NCBI GenBank assembly: GCA_003313425.1
Contig: NHZP01000059.1
Span: 62,001-126,000, forward strand
Reading direction: 5' to 3'
Source of the DNA: Pseudopyrenochaeta lycopersici
Lineage: Eukaryota > Ascomycota > Dothideomycetes > Pleosporales > Pseudopyrenochaetaceae
Length of the DNA stretch: 64,000 nucleotides
Shown here in pieces: positions 55,623 to 64,000 of this stretch. Position 1 is the stretch's first letter. Each line of letters opens with the position of its first letter. Made by a program: the position numbers and the translations under genes. The notes beneath the pieces are model-generated. The model was not told the DNA's origin and ran no database searches. It was given only the letters and a program-made list of their open reading frames with translations.

Positions 55623-56234
55623 ATGCACGGACGTCTCATATTCCTCGCTGCTTCCTTGGTGCTTCCTACTTTCGCGGCTCCCCTGCCGGCTAATGCTGTA
55701 AGAAGTGCGGTACCAAATCATCCGTCCGACAGCTAAATATCATCATAGGTTGACGCTCGTCACGCTTCCGTTCAAGAACGTCGCAATGCTTTTTCTGTGA
55801 ACGCTCTTCTTCCATCTTTCCTCAAGAGAGAGCCGGCCATTCAAATGAACCCAGATGCAGCTTTGCTTGATGTAGCTGAAAGAAAGCGCAACGTAGAAGC
55901 TCGAACAAGGAAGACACCACCTGGTGGTTTCAAAGGACGAGATATCGAGGCTCGACAACGTAAGACGCCGCCTGGTGGTTTCAAACGAGATATCGAGACT
56001 CGACAACGCAAGACGCCGCCTGGTGGTTTCAAACGCGATATCGAGACTCGACAACGCAAGACACCGCCTGGTGGTTTCAAAGGACGGGATATCGAAGCTC
56101 GAGGAAGGAAGACACCACCTGGTGGTTTCAAAGGACGAGATATCGAGGCTCGACAACGCAAGACGCCTCCTGGCGGATTCAAAGGACGAGATATCGAAGC
56201 GCGAACACGCAAGACACCACCGGGTGGGTTTTAG
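55623..56234 (+). CDS. Secreted precursor with seven KTPPGGF repeats (KEP/RiPP-like)
   Basis: Exon 1 is 55623-55697 and exon 2 is 55749-56234, with a 51-nt phase-0 intron (donor GTAAGA, acceptor ATAG); the product is 186 aa. The start codon opens a signal peptide (LIFLAASLVLPTFA, cleavage near residue 18-19). A pro-region with dibasic sites follows: RR (36-37), KR (51-52) and RKR (70-72). From residue 80 to the C-terminus, seven copies of KTPPGGF are joined by RDIET- or GRDIEA-type spacers, and the protein ends exactly on the last F. There is no cysteine. Signal peptide, dibasic sites and near-identical tandem units define fungal Kex2-processed repeat proteins, which include precursors of cyclic RiPPs such as ustiloxin and of pheromones. 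No UstY (DUF3328) enzyme or oxidase gene is visible nearby. The class is well supported; the product is unknown. Confidence 0.85.
55911..56231 (+). repeat. Coding tandem repeat, seven units of 48 or 51 bp
   Basis: Units begin (at the AAG of KTPPGGF) at 55911, 55962, 56010, 56058, 56109, 56160 and 56211, giving spacings of 51, 48, 48, 51, 51 and 51 bp. The 3-bp difference is one codon (spacer FKGRDIEA against FKRDIET). Third-position differences (for example CCACCT, CCGCCT, CCTCCT) with an invariant peptide point to selection on the encoded heptapeptide. Confidence 0.92.
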
Positions 56235-56319
56235 ATAGGAGGACTGTCGAAGAGTTGGACTTATATTTCTTTTTTGTATTTGGACACTGTATTAACCCCA
56301 CCAAGCTCTATGGTGGCCA

Positions 56320-58791
56320 TTAGATCCACCCTGGTGGCGGTACATTCTTAGGAGGTTTGGGTGTCAAAGGCGAGAAGATGAGACCCGACGCCCTCCAACC
56401 TCTGGTTGGCGATAACCTTACTTTCAGGTTCTTGGTTTTTGCTCCCGGAGTACTTTTGGAGTTGGATTTGGCAAGTCGCTTCTGGTAGTGATCCGGAAAT
56501 CCATAAAGTAACGTAGCGATTGCCGAATTTTTCCTAACGCCTACTTGCTCTTTCTCCATTGCGCTCTTGATCACGGTTGCTAAGAGAAAGATGCCACTGA
56601 CTAATAGCAGACCGAGTGGAAGCGTGAGCCAGGCCCATCGAACCCAAACGTAGACTTCGTTGTCAAACGCCTGGCCGAATATCAACTCGCTACTGGCCGT
56701 TGATCGCATAAAATTGGTCATGGCTTCCACTAGTCTCTCCATATGGTGTGTTACGTTATTTGGTAGTAACCAAGGATTAATGTCGGGTATCTTTGTCCTA
56801 ACCTCCTTCGGGTGTCCAGTTCTCCACCGAAGTATCTTTTCCGATGTTTCTCCAATGGTTGTGAATGCTGGGAACATTCGATCGAATATGAGTACTGTTC
56901 GATGCATCGTATCGTTGTTTACCCCCCATCCCCACTCTGGGAATTTCACTCCAGTTGACGGAGCTGCAATTGTGACGTTCTCAAGATAGTCGGTAAAGGT
57001 ACCACCATCTTCCGGATCAACTGTAGTGCGCCAGGGCATTGGGCCAGACGATTCATTCAGGTAAGTGGTCACAATCTCTTCCCTGTATGTGCCGACGAAA
57101 TACGAAGACCGCACGGTCTTCACACACCATGCCAAAACACACTCGTGTAAGATTGGCGCCATGTTCGCGTGGACGTCGGAAACACTAGCAGTACTAGAGA
57201 TCAGAACGTCCATGAGAGGATTGCGTATGTTCTGGAAATTGATGGAGCCCTGACCCCACAGGGGTTCGCGCAACGGGTTCGACAGGAGAGGTAAGGTGCG
57301 CATCAGTAATGCTTCGCCTGTTGGCTCCCCCTTTTCGTCAATCATGTATCCAGACATTAATACTGGTTCCTCACTAGTTGAGTTTAGGAAATAACCACAA
57401 ACGGTTGCATTCGGATAGGAAGAAACCGTGGCATTCAAGTTGGAGGTCCAGTCCACTCGTGTGTATATACACGAAAGGTTGAGGAGTTCTGGGATCTCCA
57501 CACACTTGGTGCACACTCCCAATGTTTCGTATGTTGGCCACGTGCAATTGCTACTGGGACAGGATAGTGGGAAATCTACGCGAGATCCATTACCAAACGG
57601 CATGGGCTGCGTACCATTGGAATAGAAGAAAGGATCTATTACAGTCGCCATGGCTGTGTCCAAATTCGTCCATTCGACTCCGTTCACGTAGTCGACATTG
57701 AGTTCGGGCTCGTAGCGTATAACGCGTGATATTGAGCTGTTCACATTTTGTAGCGTCCACCGCTCGGGGAAACTGACTACCTGTTGAAAGAACGGGTCGA
57801 GTGCGAGTGCGAAGATTGTAACAAGGGCACCTAGGGCAGCGATGGTCTTGCCTTTAGTATGTATGAGCAGCAATAGTGCCCCCCATGGCCCCCTAGAGGC
57901 ATTATCAAACATCTCAAAGTCCCACATCTTCTTCGAATCCCCTCTAATGAACCAGATCCACTTCAGTTGACCGAGAGCTTCGGCTACAGGCAACAAGAGT
58001 GCAGCACCAGCAATTCGCGATAGAATAGAAACGAATGCATTCAAGGTAAGTCCCGCTTGTTCAAAAGGCCATTTCGACGCAGGCTTATTTTGTAGGACGA
58101 TGAGTGCGGCTATGATTGCTCCCATGCAAATTGCGCTAATCAACCAGCTCACAATCTCAAGTAGCCAACGTTCAATCACGTTGCCAGATGAGCTGTAGCG
58201 CCATAGCTTTTCTTCGAGGCGTTGTGCGATGTTGGACCCGGATTCGCCCTTCTCATTCTCGAAAGGAGGAGGTTGAATGCAAATCGGTGGAGGCCTTGGC
58301 GGTCCGTTACAGTTGCCGAGACCGAAATCAGACCGGTTCCCATCCTCAGTCCTGACTTTGCCTGAGGCACGCTTGTCGAATGTGGTGTTGACAGTCAGGC
58401 CGTCAAGCCTCACGCGTGGTTGATCCGTGGGGAAGAAGCGCAGGAGTGGCCGGTGGGATGGTGGTTGAATAACCTCTGGCGGTTGCTCTGGGATAGGCCA
58501 GACGACTGAGCGGTCACTCGACGTTTGAATAGTCGTGGTTGGGCTTGGATCCACCGGCGACGGATGGAATACGATAGCGTCCGTTGGGCTTAGATGGGTT
58601 GGCTTGCCGTGAGGAACGATCTCAGGTGCTGTAGGTGTTGTTGGAGTAGTACCATATGTCTTTGGAGCGGATCGTTCATCGTGAGCTTCAAGGTAGATCG
58701 GAATTCCTGAGACAGGCGTCCGCAGGGACGGACTTCGTGGCGAACATGACATTTTCGATCCCTGACCTGGAATAGAAAGAGGATATGGCAT
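56320..58791 (-). CDS. DUF3176-family multipass membrane protein
   Basis: A single-exon 823-aa frame from ATG 58791. Residues 1-200 are a proline- and threonine-rich cytosolic region. TM1 is about 209-233 (LLEIVSWLISAICMGAIIAA) and TM2 about 250-272 (FVSILSRIAGAALLLPVAEA), followed by GQLKWIWF and a DFEMFDNASRGPWGALLLL segment, the signature of the fungal DUF3176 family. TM3 is at about 316-335. A long extracellular part follows with many N-glycosylation sites and cysteines (SNCTWPTYETLGVCTKC). A last helix lies near the C-terminus (WAWLTLPLGLLLVSGIFLLA), with a basic tail. The function of the family is unknown. It is convergent with the repeat-peptide gene, with 85 bp between stop codons. 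Confidence 0.92.
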   Translation of the reverse strand: MPYPLSIPGQGSKMSCSPRSPSLRTPVSGIPIYLEAHDERSAPKTYGTTPTTPTAPEIVPHGKPTHLSPTDAIVFHPSPVDPSPTTTIQTSSDRSVVWPIPEQPPEVIQPPSHRPLLRFFPTDQPRVRLDGLTVNTTFDKRASGKVRTEDGNRSDFGLGNCNGPPRPPPICIQPPPFENEKGESGSNIAQRLEEKLWRYSSSGNVIERWLLEIVSWLISAICMGAIIAALIVLQNKPASKWPFEQAGLTLNAFVSILSRIAGAALLLPVAEALGQLKWIWFIRGDSKKMWDFEMFDNASRGPWGALLLLIHTKGKTIAALGALVTIFALALDPFFQQVVSFPERWTLQNVNSSISRVIRYEPELNVDYVNGVEWTNLDTAMATVIDPFFYSNGTQPMPFGNGSRVDFPLSCPSSNCTWPTYETLGVCTKCVEIPELLNLSCIYTRVDWTSNLNATVSSYPNATVCGYFLNSTSEEPVLMSGYMIDEKGEPTGEALLMRTLPLLSNPLREPLWGQGSINFQNIRNPLMDVLISSTASVSDVHANMAPILHECVLAWCVKTVRSSYFVGTYREEIVTTYLNESSGPMPWRTTVDPEDGGTFTDYLENVTIAAPSTGVKFPEWGWGVNNDTMHRTVLIFDRMFPAFTTIGETSEKILRWRTGHPKEVRTKIPDINPWLLPNNVTHHMERLVEAMTNFMRSTASSELIFGQAFDNEVYVWVRWAWLTLPLGLLLVSGIFLLATVIKSAMEKEQVGVRKNSAIATLLYGFPDHYQKRLAKSNSKSTPGAKTKNLKVRLSPTRGWRASGLIFSPLTPKPPKNVPPPGWI

Positions 58792-60299
58792 GAAAGTGAT
58801 ACAAAGTGCTGGGTTAGCCAGCTGTACTAAGAGGAAAACAATAGATTACAACTCCGGATGGAGGGACAGTGAAGAGACCCAAGGCTGACAAGATGCTGCA
58901 GATACCTACAGAGGTTCCCACATCCCATCTATAATCTATGCAGGCTCATGTATAAGCCTGCACCGCCAAATCCATGATTGGAGTAGGTATGAAACACCAA
59001 ACACTGCTCTTACTGTGGCGTGCATGCCAACTATGCCTTCGTTCTAGAAACCAATGCGTTACCGACGAGATGGACCATTCACCTCGCCGCCTAGGCGCAT
59101 TGACCCGTCCCAACCTCCATAATACCTGCCAAGAAAGGCGGCTGAGTGTTGTTTCCCGGACGCCCGCATGCGGTGAGGACTTTGGGAGCTGTGATGCGAG
59201 ACCACCCGTACAGGAGTAGTGGTATAAGCGCTGGTGTTGTCGGATAGCCAGCATAGAGTAGCCTGTTGCCGCCGCATCATGAAAGACATATGCAAACATC
59301 TGCAGGTCTATGCAGGTTCGCATATTATTAGCAATCGGCCCCCACAATGCAGGCAGGCTGATGATGACGATGTAGCGCAGTGTATAGGCGCTTCGAGCCT
59401 CATAATGCGTTCAATAGTCGTAAAGGCGTAGTAGTCAGATATACGCGTTGTTTATGCTGAGTTGGCGAATGAAAGACCTTGACGCGTGCCTCAAGGGCGA
59501 AAGTATGATAGTGTGCCCCGTGGAAGTCATGTGTGCGCCGTGAAGATTGTTGTTGTTTCGGCGTTTTCAAGGTGGGGTGTGGCGCTCGGTCGGAGCAGCG
59601 GCGCACCAATTAAGGATATTTTTAGCTAACAGCCAATCAGAATTCCAGAATAAACGACTTTATCAATTGCAGGCGGCCCAAAACATCATTTCTACACCGT
59701 CATTGGTTGTGGTCCAGTGCCCATGTCAACGGCCTTTGATGGCTGGATATTGCTCCATTGGTTACACATGATAGTCCATATTCTTCTCCTCGAGTTTACC
59801 AGACATTCTAGAGTAACCAACGATCTGCTGTTGACGGTCACATGAGCCTCCTTCTAGTGCCGTGGCACAAGACTCCTATAACTAAGACGTCACTCTGCTC
59901 AGACAGCAAGATAGATTTGAATTGACACTTGCAAGAACACCTCGTATTTGGGCCTCCGGCCACTGCATGATCACCCCTTCCAGTTCCAACCTCTCACTTA
60001 CTCCAATGTCGCCCTTGGCTGACTGCCTTGATACCACCATGGCTTGAACCTCATCGTCTTATTCGGCCGTAGATCTGTCCCGACAATTGTGGTTGCAGTG
60101 GCCTAGGTCTTTTGTATGCGGCCAAAGGGCGACGCGGTTCCATAAGGCCACCCCACCATTCTCAGACTTCTCATTGGAGAGACTGGTTGCGCTAACGAAA
60201 CGCCACGCTCTTCCAATTCGTCCGGGGAATTTCTGTACCAGTCCCGGCAGTCAGAGGTCCGCCTCCTGTAGCCGCCTACCCCCATGTTGAGTGGATTAG
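58792..60299. other. Intergenic region
   Basis: No gene was recognised. A small hairpin GCAGGCT...AGCCTGC occurs at about 58938-58959. Open frames near 58946-59347 overlap on opposite strands without domains. Confidence 0.4.
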
Positions 60300-60650
60300 C
60301 TTACCTGCAAAGCCATTGCTGATCCAGCTCCTAGCGCACGTCAACGCAGCTGTTAGCTGACTGGATAGCTTCCTCGTTTTGGTCCTAACATATCTTCAGC
60401 CATCTGAAAAGACGCGCTCACAATCATCAGCCACGAAACAGCGAATGCTTGAGGTTCTACTAAGCTCAAAAAGACCTCTGAAGTAGCCTTATATTCCTTT
60501 GCTGTCCCAACAGCCAACACAGAGTATAGACCATTCAAGTATCTTGTGAATTCAAGTGGGGATGGCTCGTGGCTGGTCAAAGAAATCGTGGGCCCAGACC
60601 AGCTGTTCTGATCTAGTTCTATTGTAAGAGCGATGTAGTTGAGCATTTCA
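60300..60650 (-). pseudogene. hAT transposase C-terminal fragment
   Basis: On the minus strand, about 60430-60300 reads ADDCERVFSDG, a stop, then RYVRTKTRKLSSQLTAALT. This parallels the SADCERTFSELGDLIGTRRL and following LNAALQSLKSW of the intact hAT transposase in this window, that is, the dimerisation region. The preceding frame (60646-60400: PSPLEFTRYLNGLY, EPQAFAVSW) could be its degraded upstream part. It is frameshifted and lacks the catalytic core. It belongs to a family distinct from the intact element. Confidence 0.6.
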
Positions 60651-61839
60651 TGTACATATTTTCAGACCTAAGCACACATTGGTCACGAGCGCCCTATACC
60701 TAACGAGGTTAGAGGGAGGCAAGCGGGATTTGAAGAGAGTTGAAGTGACTGCGACAGGCGCTCGCGCAAATAGACGATGAAGCCGGTCGAGACGTAAGGT
60801 ATGTAAAGAGGAGCATAGGATGAGTTTACGAACGGGCGAATATCTGGCGTGATCTCGTGTACGTTTATCTCTTTTGGCGCTTGGCTGTATACCTTATGCA
60901 GTTATAATAATCCAGAACGACATTTCAAATAATCGGTAACATCGGGAAGATAGCAATTTCTCCTGACAATAGTCCCACCTGCTTGTTGGACACACGACAG
61001 TCGCTAACGTTCGTGGCTGCGCACAGTTACCTCAGAGTGGCATGCATCACTTCCGCTTCACAACGAAGTGATCATGACCAGCGGGATAGTCTTCACCATC
61101 TGCTGTATTGCTGATCCTCCTGCCGAAAATCCCGAGCTGGTCGCATCATCCAGACTACGCGTCTTGAAGTTTCCACTACCGAGGAGCTGGCGTTAATATT
61201 CGGCGACTGCTCTCGTTTTCTCCTCAGCTATCTTCAGATATTTTGTCTACATATCCCTTTCCAATATGTAATCATTCTTTAAATTCGCGTGTTCCTCAAG
61301 CAGACTGCAATATTTTCCACAATAAACCACAAAAATTCCTATTTCTCGTGACCAAAGGATACAGTCGGGCAACCAGTAAATGTACGTCAAAGAGTGACTC
61401 CCTCACTTCATCGGCGGCTCGGGAACTTTGTAGTTGCTTAAAGTAGATGTAATTATCGCATTTCGATACAGTGACGGAGATGGCCAAAGTCTGGCAGATG
61501 GGAAAGAAAAATATATACTGTCAAAAGAACGCAAGAGTTAAATGTCGTTGTATGAAAGGTGCAACGACTTAGGCATCACGGCTTGAATTTAGTGTGTCTT
61601 TTGGGATGACAGTAATGACTGTTTCAGCGCTGAACAGGCTCTAATCGCCAGAAACCTGATAAATCGGACGAATTGTTAGGCCTAATATTCTCAGACTTTT
61701 GGGAGCTGTATAGCATACCCAACCCACTATATTTGGAGAACGAGATGTATGGACCTTTACAGACCAGACACGCCATAAATCATGCGTCCCTTAAACTAAG
61801 GCAAGGAGCGACTCTCGCCAGATTCTATTAAAATGGGAG
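60651..61839. other. Intergenic region
   Basis: No gene was recognised. 60880-60980 and 61200-61560 are somewhat AT-rich. Confidence 0.4.
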
Positions 61840-62060
61840 AAGGAGGTTGAACTAGAGACAAGCCACCAGCTAAAGGTCTTACTCCTTGATAAAGCTGGTG
61901 AATTTAAGGCTGTTGAAGACGAGCGTCATACGAACTATGGTATTCAGGTATAATGAACTACTCCACATACCCCAGAGCAGAATGGCGTATCTGAGCGGCT
62001 GAGTCGGACTCTGATTTAGTTCGCCAGAACCATGCTTATCAACCAGCAACTATAATATGA
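61840..62060 (+). pseudogene. Ty1/Copia integrase fragment
   Basis: Plus-strand reading gives HQLKVLLLDKAGEF, then HTNYGIQ, two stops, TTPHTPEQNGVSERLSRTLI, a stop, and FARTMLINQQ. This is the second half of the Copia integrase core, including the D of the (D)xGGEF box and the PEQNGVxERxNRT box with the catalytic E. No LTR or reverse transcriptase was recognised next to it. It differs from the Copia element at 3758 in being only lightly mutated. Confidence 0.72.
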
Positions 62061-62783
62061 GTTCGATGGAAGTGTAATGCCGAGAGCAGAATGACTCACC
62101 GAGCCTAGCAGATACGAGTGACGACGTGTGGTAGGAAGAGGTTATCCCGCCATTGTGTTACATTCCCAGTCGAGTTATCTGTTTGGTGCGGCTGCAAACT
62201 GTTAAGAAGCGCATCTAGTCCCACCCCTCTGATGACAAGGCTGAAAGGCCTCCATTTCTGTCCCCGTGTTTTGGCCCAACCTTCGGCGTGCGGATCGAAA
62301 ATTTAGTGGCACATGGCAAGGGCAGCATCAAACTATACATTCGGAAATAGCGCATCAGCCACCTGCATCGGGGCGTGGAAATCACACTCCTAGTTGTACA
62401 AAGCGTATGACACATATAGCTCGTCAATCGTTGATGCTGCCCCGCTATCGGCTGCTGGCTCTCTGCCTGAAGGTCCAAAGGCATTTTTTAGCAACTCTCT
62501 GTCGCCCTCTTCTACGCGTAAACACCAGAGAAAGTGTTTCTGACGTATTGGTCTTGCTCAAGAGCTAGTGCGAAACGTGTGGTAGAAGGGGGCATCTCCT
62601 CCATCTCCGTGGATGTTTAATGGTGATCGGGCATCTTGAGCATATTGGGCGTATTGAAGTTTCTTCACCTGACTGAAACCTCTAACGCTGAGCTCCAATG
62701 TATTTCGCTAAAAACAGCACATAGTTAGGGACCTTGTCCATCCTCTCTCAGTGAAGTAAAAGCTTGTGGGTTCAAGTCCATTC
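62061..62783. other. Spacer with unassigned frames
   Basis: No gene was recognised. Plus-strand frames between 62200 and 62600 may be further retroelement debris but match nothing identifiable. Confidence 0.35.
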
Positions 62784-63995
62784 TTACGACGGCGGTGTCT
62801 GTTCCAAAGGTGCTGCATAGGTCTGAGAGCCTTGGAACTCATGCGGTCGGCGCTTTGCCCATGAATCGAGCAACGAAGCGGTACTTGTCCACAGCCGGAG
62901 CTTTCGCAGTCGTCGCATTTTCCATATCGCAATCGATCGTGGGTTTCTTCTGGGTCCATTTGCCATTGCGGAGTTCACTCCAGCCCAATTTGATTTTATC
63001 CGCGTTTGGACCTGGTCGGGGGAGGCGCAAGATGACGGGGCGTTTCCCAGAGTGCTGTGGATAGCCTTTCCGGCCAAGTCCGCGAAGAATATAAGAAACC
63101 TGTTCTGCCAGACCACTGAGTTCACGTAGCGATCGTCATGCGCTGCAGATTTCACCGTGGCTTCCACTTGGTAGTTCGGGATATCAACAAGACCAGGCTC
63201 CCATGCAGCCCAAATGTTATACACAGAGTTGGATGTCCGGCTGTTTAAGTGATATGGAATTCTTCGGGGTTTGGTGACAATGTAGAGCCTTCTGCGATCA
63301 TTATCATTCTGGAATAGGCCATCCACTCGGAGATTTGCCATCGAGTCAAGACTGTACGAGTACAAATTGACCAATTTCATTGATTCTTGTAGAGCAGAGA
63401 CTTACCGTTTCGCAATGATGGTACAATTTAATTTTTTGGGGCGAGAAGCACTTTGACGTTCACCGTGCGGATTGTTTCATTGGAAAGTGCAACGCAGACG
63501 GCTCTGATGGAGGAGGCTGTTGCCCACGCCATACCTTTCCTCCAAGACCAGCATGCAGCGCTGTAAAAATTGCTGCGCCCTGGATAAGGCTTGCTTGATA
63601 CGCAAAGTCTTCAGGCAGGCGCCCATGTGGAAATCAATGAGAAAGAAATTCAAACCGCGAGTCGGCGTCGTCCGCTCCCGACTGAATCAACTGTTCTTGA
63701 ACTACAAGATACGCAACTATTGCACGACGTGCCTTCATTCTCAGCTGATCGTGCGAGGGCTTAACCGCCTGCTCCCAGTCGTCAAGTGAGCAGTGCCAAC
63801 AATGGACTTACGAATCGCTTCAACCGTGTCGTGAGTTTGGCCATCAGGGTGGCTACTTTGAACAGCAACAAAGCCAACTCCTGCTTTGTCGGCAACCGCC
63901 AGCGTATTCTGGAGCCGTAACAAAGCAGATACATCTCTAAAAGGCGCCAAATTTATAAGAGCGAACGCGATCGGATCGAGTAGTATGAGAAGCAT
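62784..63995 (-). pseudogene. Tc-toxin A-subunit-like gene, degraded, runs off the window
   Basis: Minus-strand pieces match, in order, the middle part of TcA-like proteins (insecticidal Tc complexes; homologues are scattered in ascomycete genomes). At about 63995-63780 lies a helical ABC-toxin N-terminal-type segment (DTVEAIRKSIV), continuing in another frame with DDWEQAVKP. After a gap at about 63400-63520, a neuraminidase-like segment runs from ATG-like 63380 (RLYIVTKPRR, NIWAAWEPGLVDIP, SVVWQNRFLIFF) and shifts frame near 63030 to KLGWSELRNGKW. Stops, at least two frameshifts, an apparent internal deletion and loss of the C-terminal half make it non-functional. The N-terminal part would lie beyond 64000. 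The family assignment rests on motif reading only. Confidence 0.6.
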
Positions 63996-64000
63996 ATTAG

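Noticed and set aside
55623..56234. Alpha-factor-type pheromone precursor
   Set aside because: Repeat layout is similar, but the core lacks the conserved W-C-x-x-x-G-x-x-C pattern of Pezizomycotina alpha pheromones and there are no Ste13-type dipeptides.
62766..62780. GGTTCAAGTCC, a perfect tRNA B-box
   Set aside because: No A-box at the right distance and no cloverleaf could be drawn around it.
1..64000. CRISPR array or bacterial operons
   Set aside because: No regularly spaced short repeats with unique spacers; spliced genes and RIP show a fungal genome.

Overview
The window comes from a filamentous ascomycete (Pezizomycotina; the gene families fit Dothideomycetes or Eurotiomycetes, but the class is inference). 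Evidence: genes with short (48-73 nt) introns carrying GTRNGT-like donors and CTGAC branch sites, a HET-domain gene, a TPR-CHAT gene, a fungal rhodopsin-type membrane protein, DUF829 and DUF3176 proteins, and TA-rich repeats with the CpA-to-TpA signature of repeat-induced point mutation (RIP).

Layout. 1-18.8 kb is a gene-free, RIP-degraded block built as a three-layer nest: a minus-strand LINE relic is split by a Ty1/Copia element (194-bp LTRs, 3758..16971). The Copia 3' LTR is itself split by a Ty3/Gypsy chromovirus (302-bp LTRs, 8881..16823, 5-bp duplication ATAGT). A solo LTR (2316..2484, duplication CTAAG) also sits in the LINE. 18.8-28.5 kb is a transition zone: a pogo/Fot1 fragment, a small Myb/SANT-like ORF, an intact cysteine-rich secreted protein gene (21443..22169), and broken MFS transporter and dynamin-like GTPase genes. 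A GGGTT-rich inverted-repeat element lies at 28144..28506.

28.6-39.5 kb looks like a cell-death or allorecognition neighbourhood: a HET-domain gene, then a divergent pair made of a 274-aa unknown protein and a large TPR-CHAT (caspase-like) protease gene. The CHAT gene has an apparently intact 3007-bp hAT DNA transposon inserted in its second exon with a perfect 8-bp duplication. The gene is otherwise open from end to end, so the insertion looks recent. Genes for CHAT or subtilisin proteases beside a small pore-forming executioner (gasdermin-like) gene are a known fungal arrangement; whether the 274-aa protein is such an executioner is untested here.

39.5-52 kb holds a DUF829 alpha/beta-hydrolase, a polyketide synthase ketosynthase remnant, a short ankyrin-repeat ORF, a seven-helix rhodopsin-like receptor, a protein kinase pseudogene and a 298-aa unknown protein with an N-myristoylation-like start. 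52-58.8 kb holds a perfect-looking hairpin, a secreted precursor with seven tandem KTPPGGF units and Kex2-type sites (55623..56234; a candidate fungal RiPP or Kex2-processed repeat protein), and a convergent DUF3176 membrane protein. 58.8-64 kb is again a graveyard: a hAT C-terminal fragment, a Copia integrase fragment, and a broken gene related to the TcA subunit of Tc toxins that runs off the right edge.

The most notable items are the transposon-split CHAT protease with its divergent partner, the seven-repeat secreted peptide precursor, and the three-level nested retroelement stack. All functional statements rest on reading translated motifs; no database search was run.
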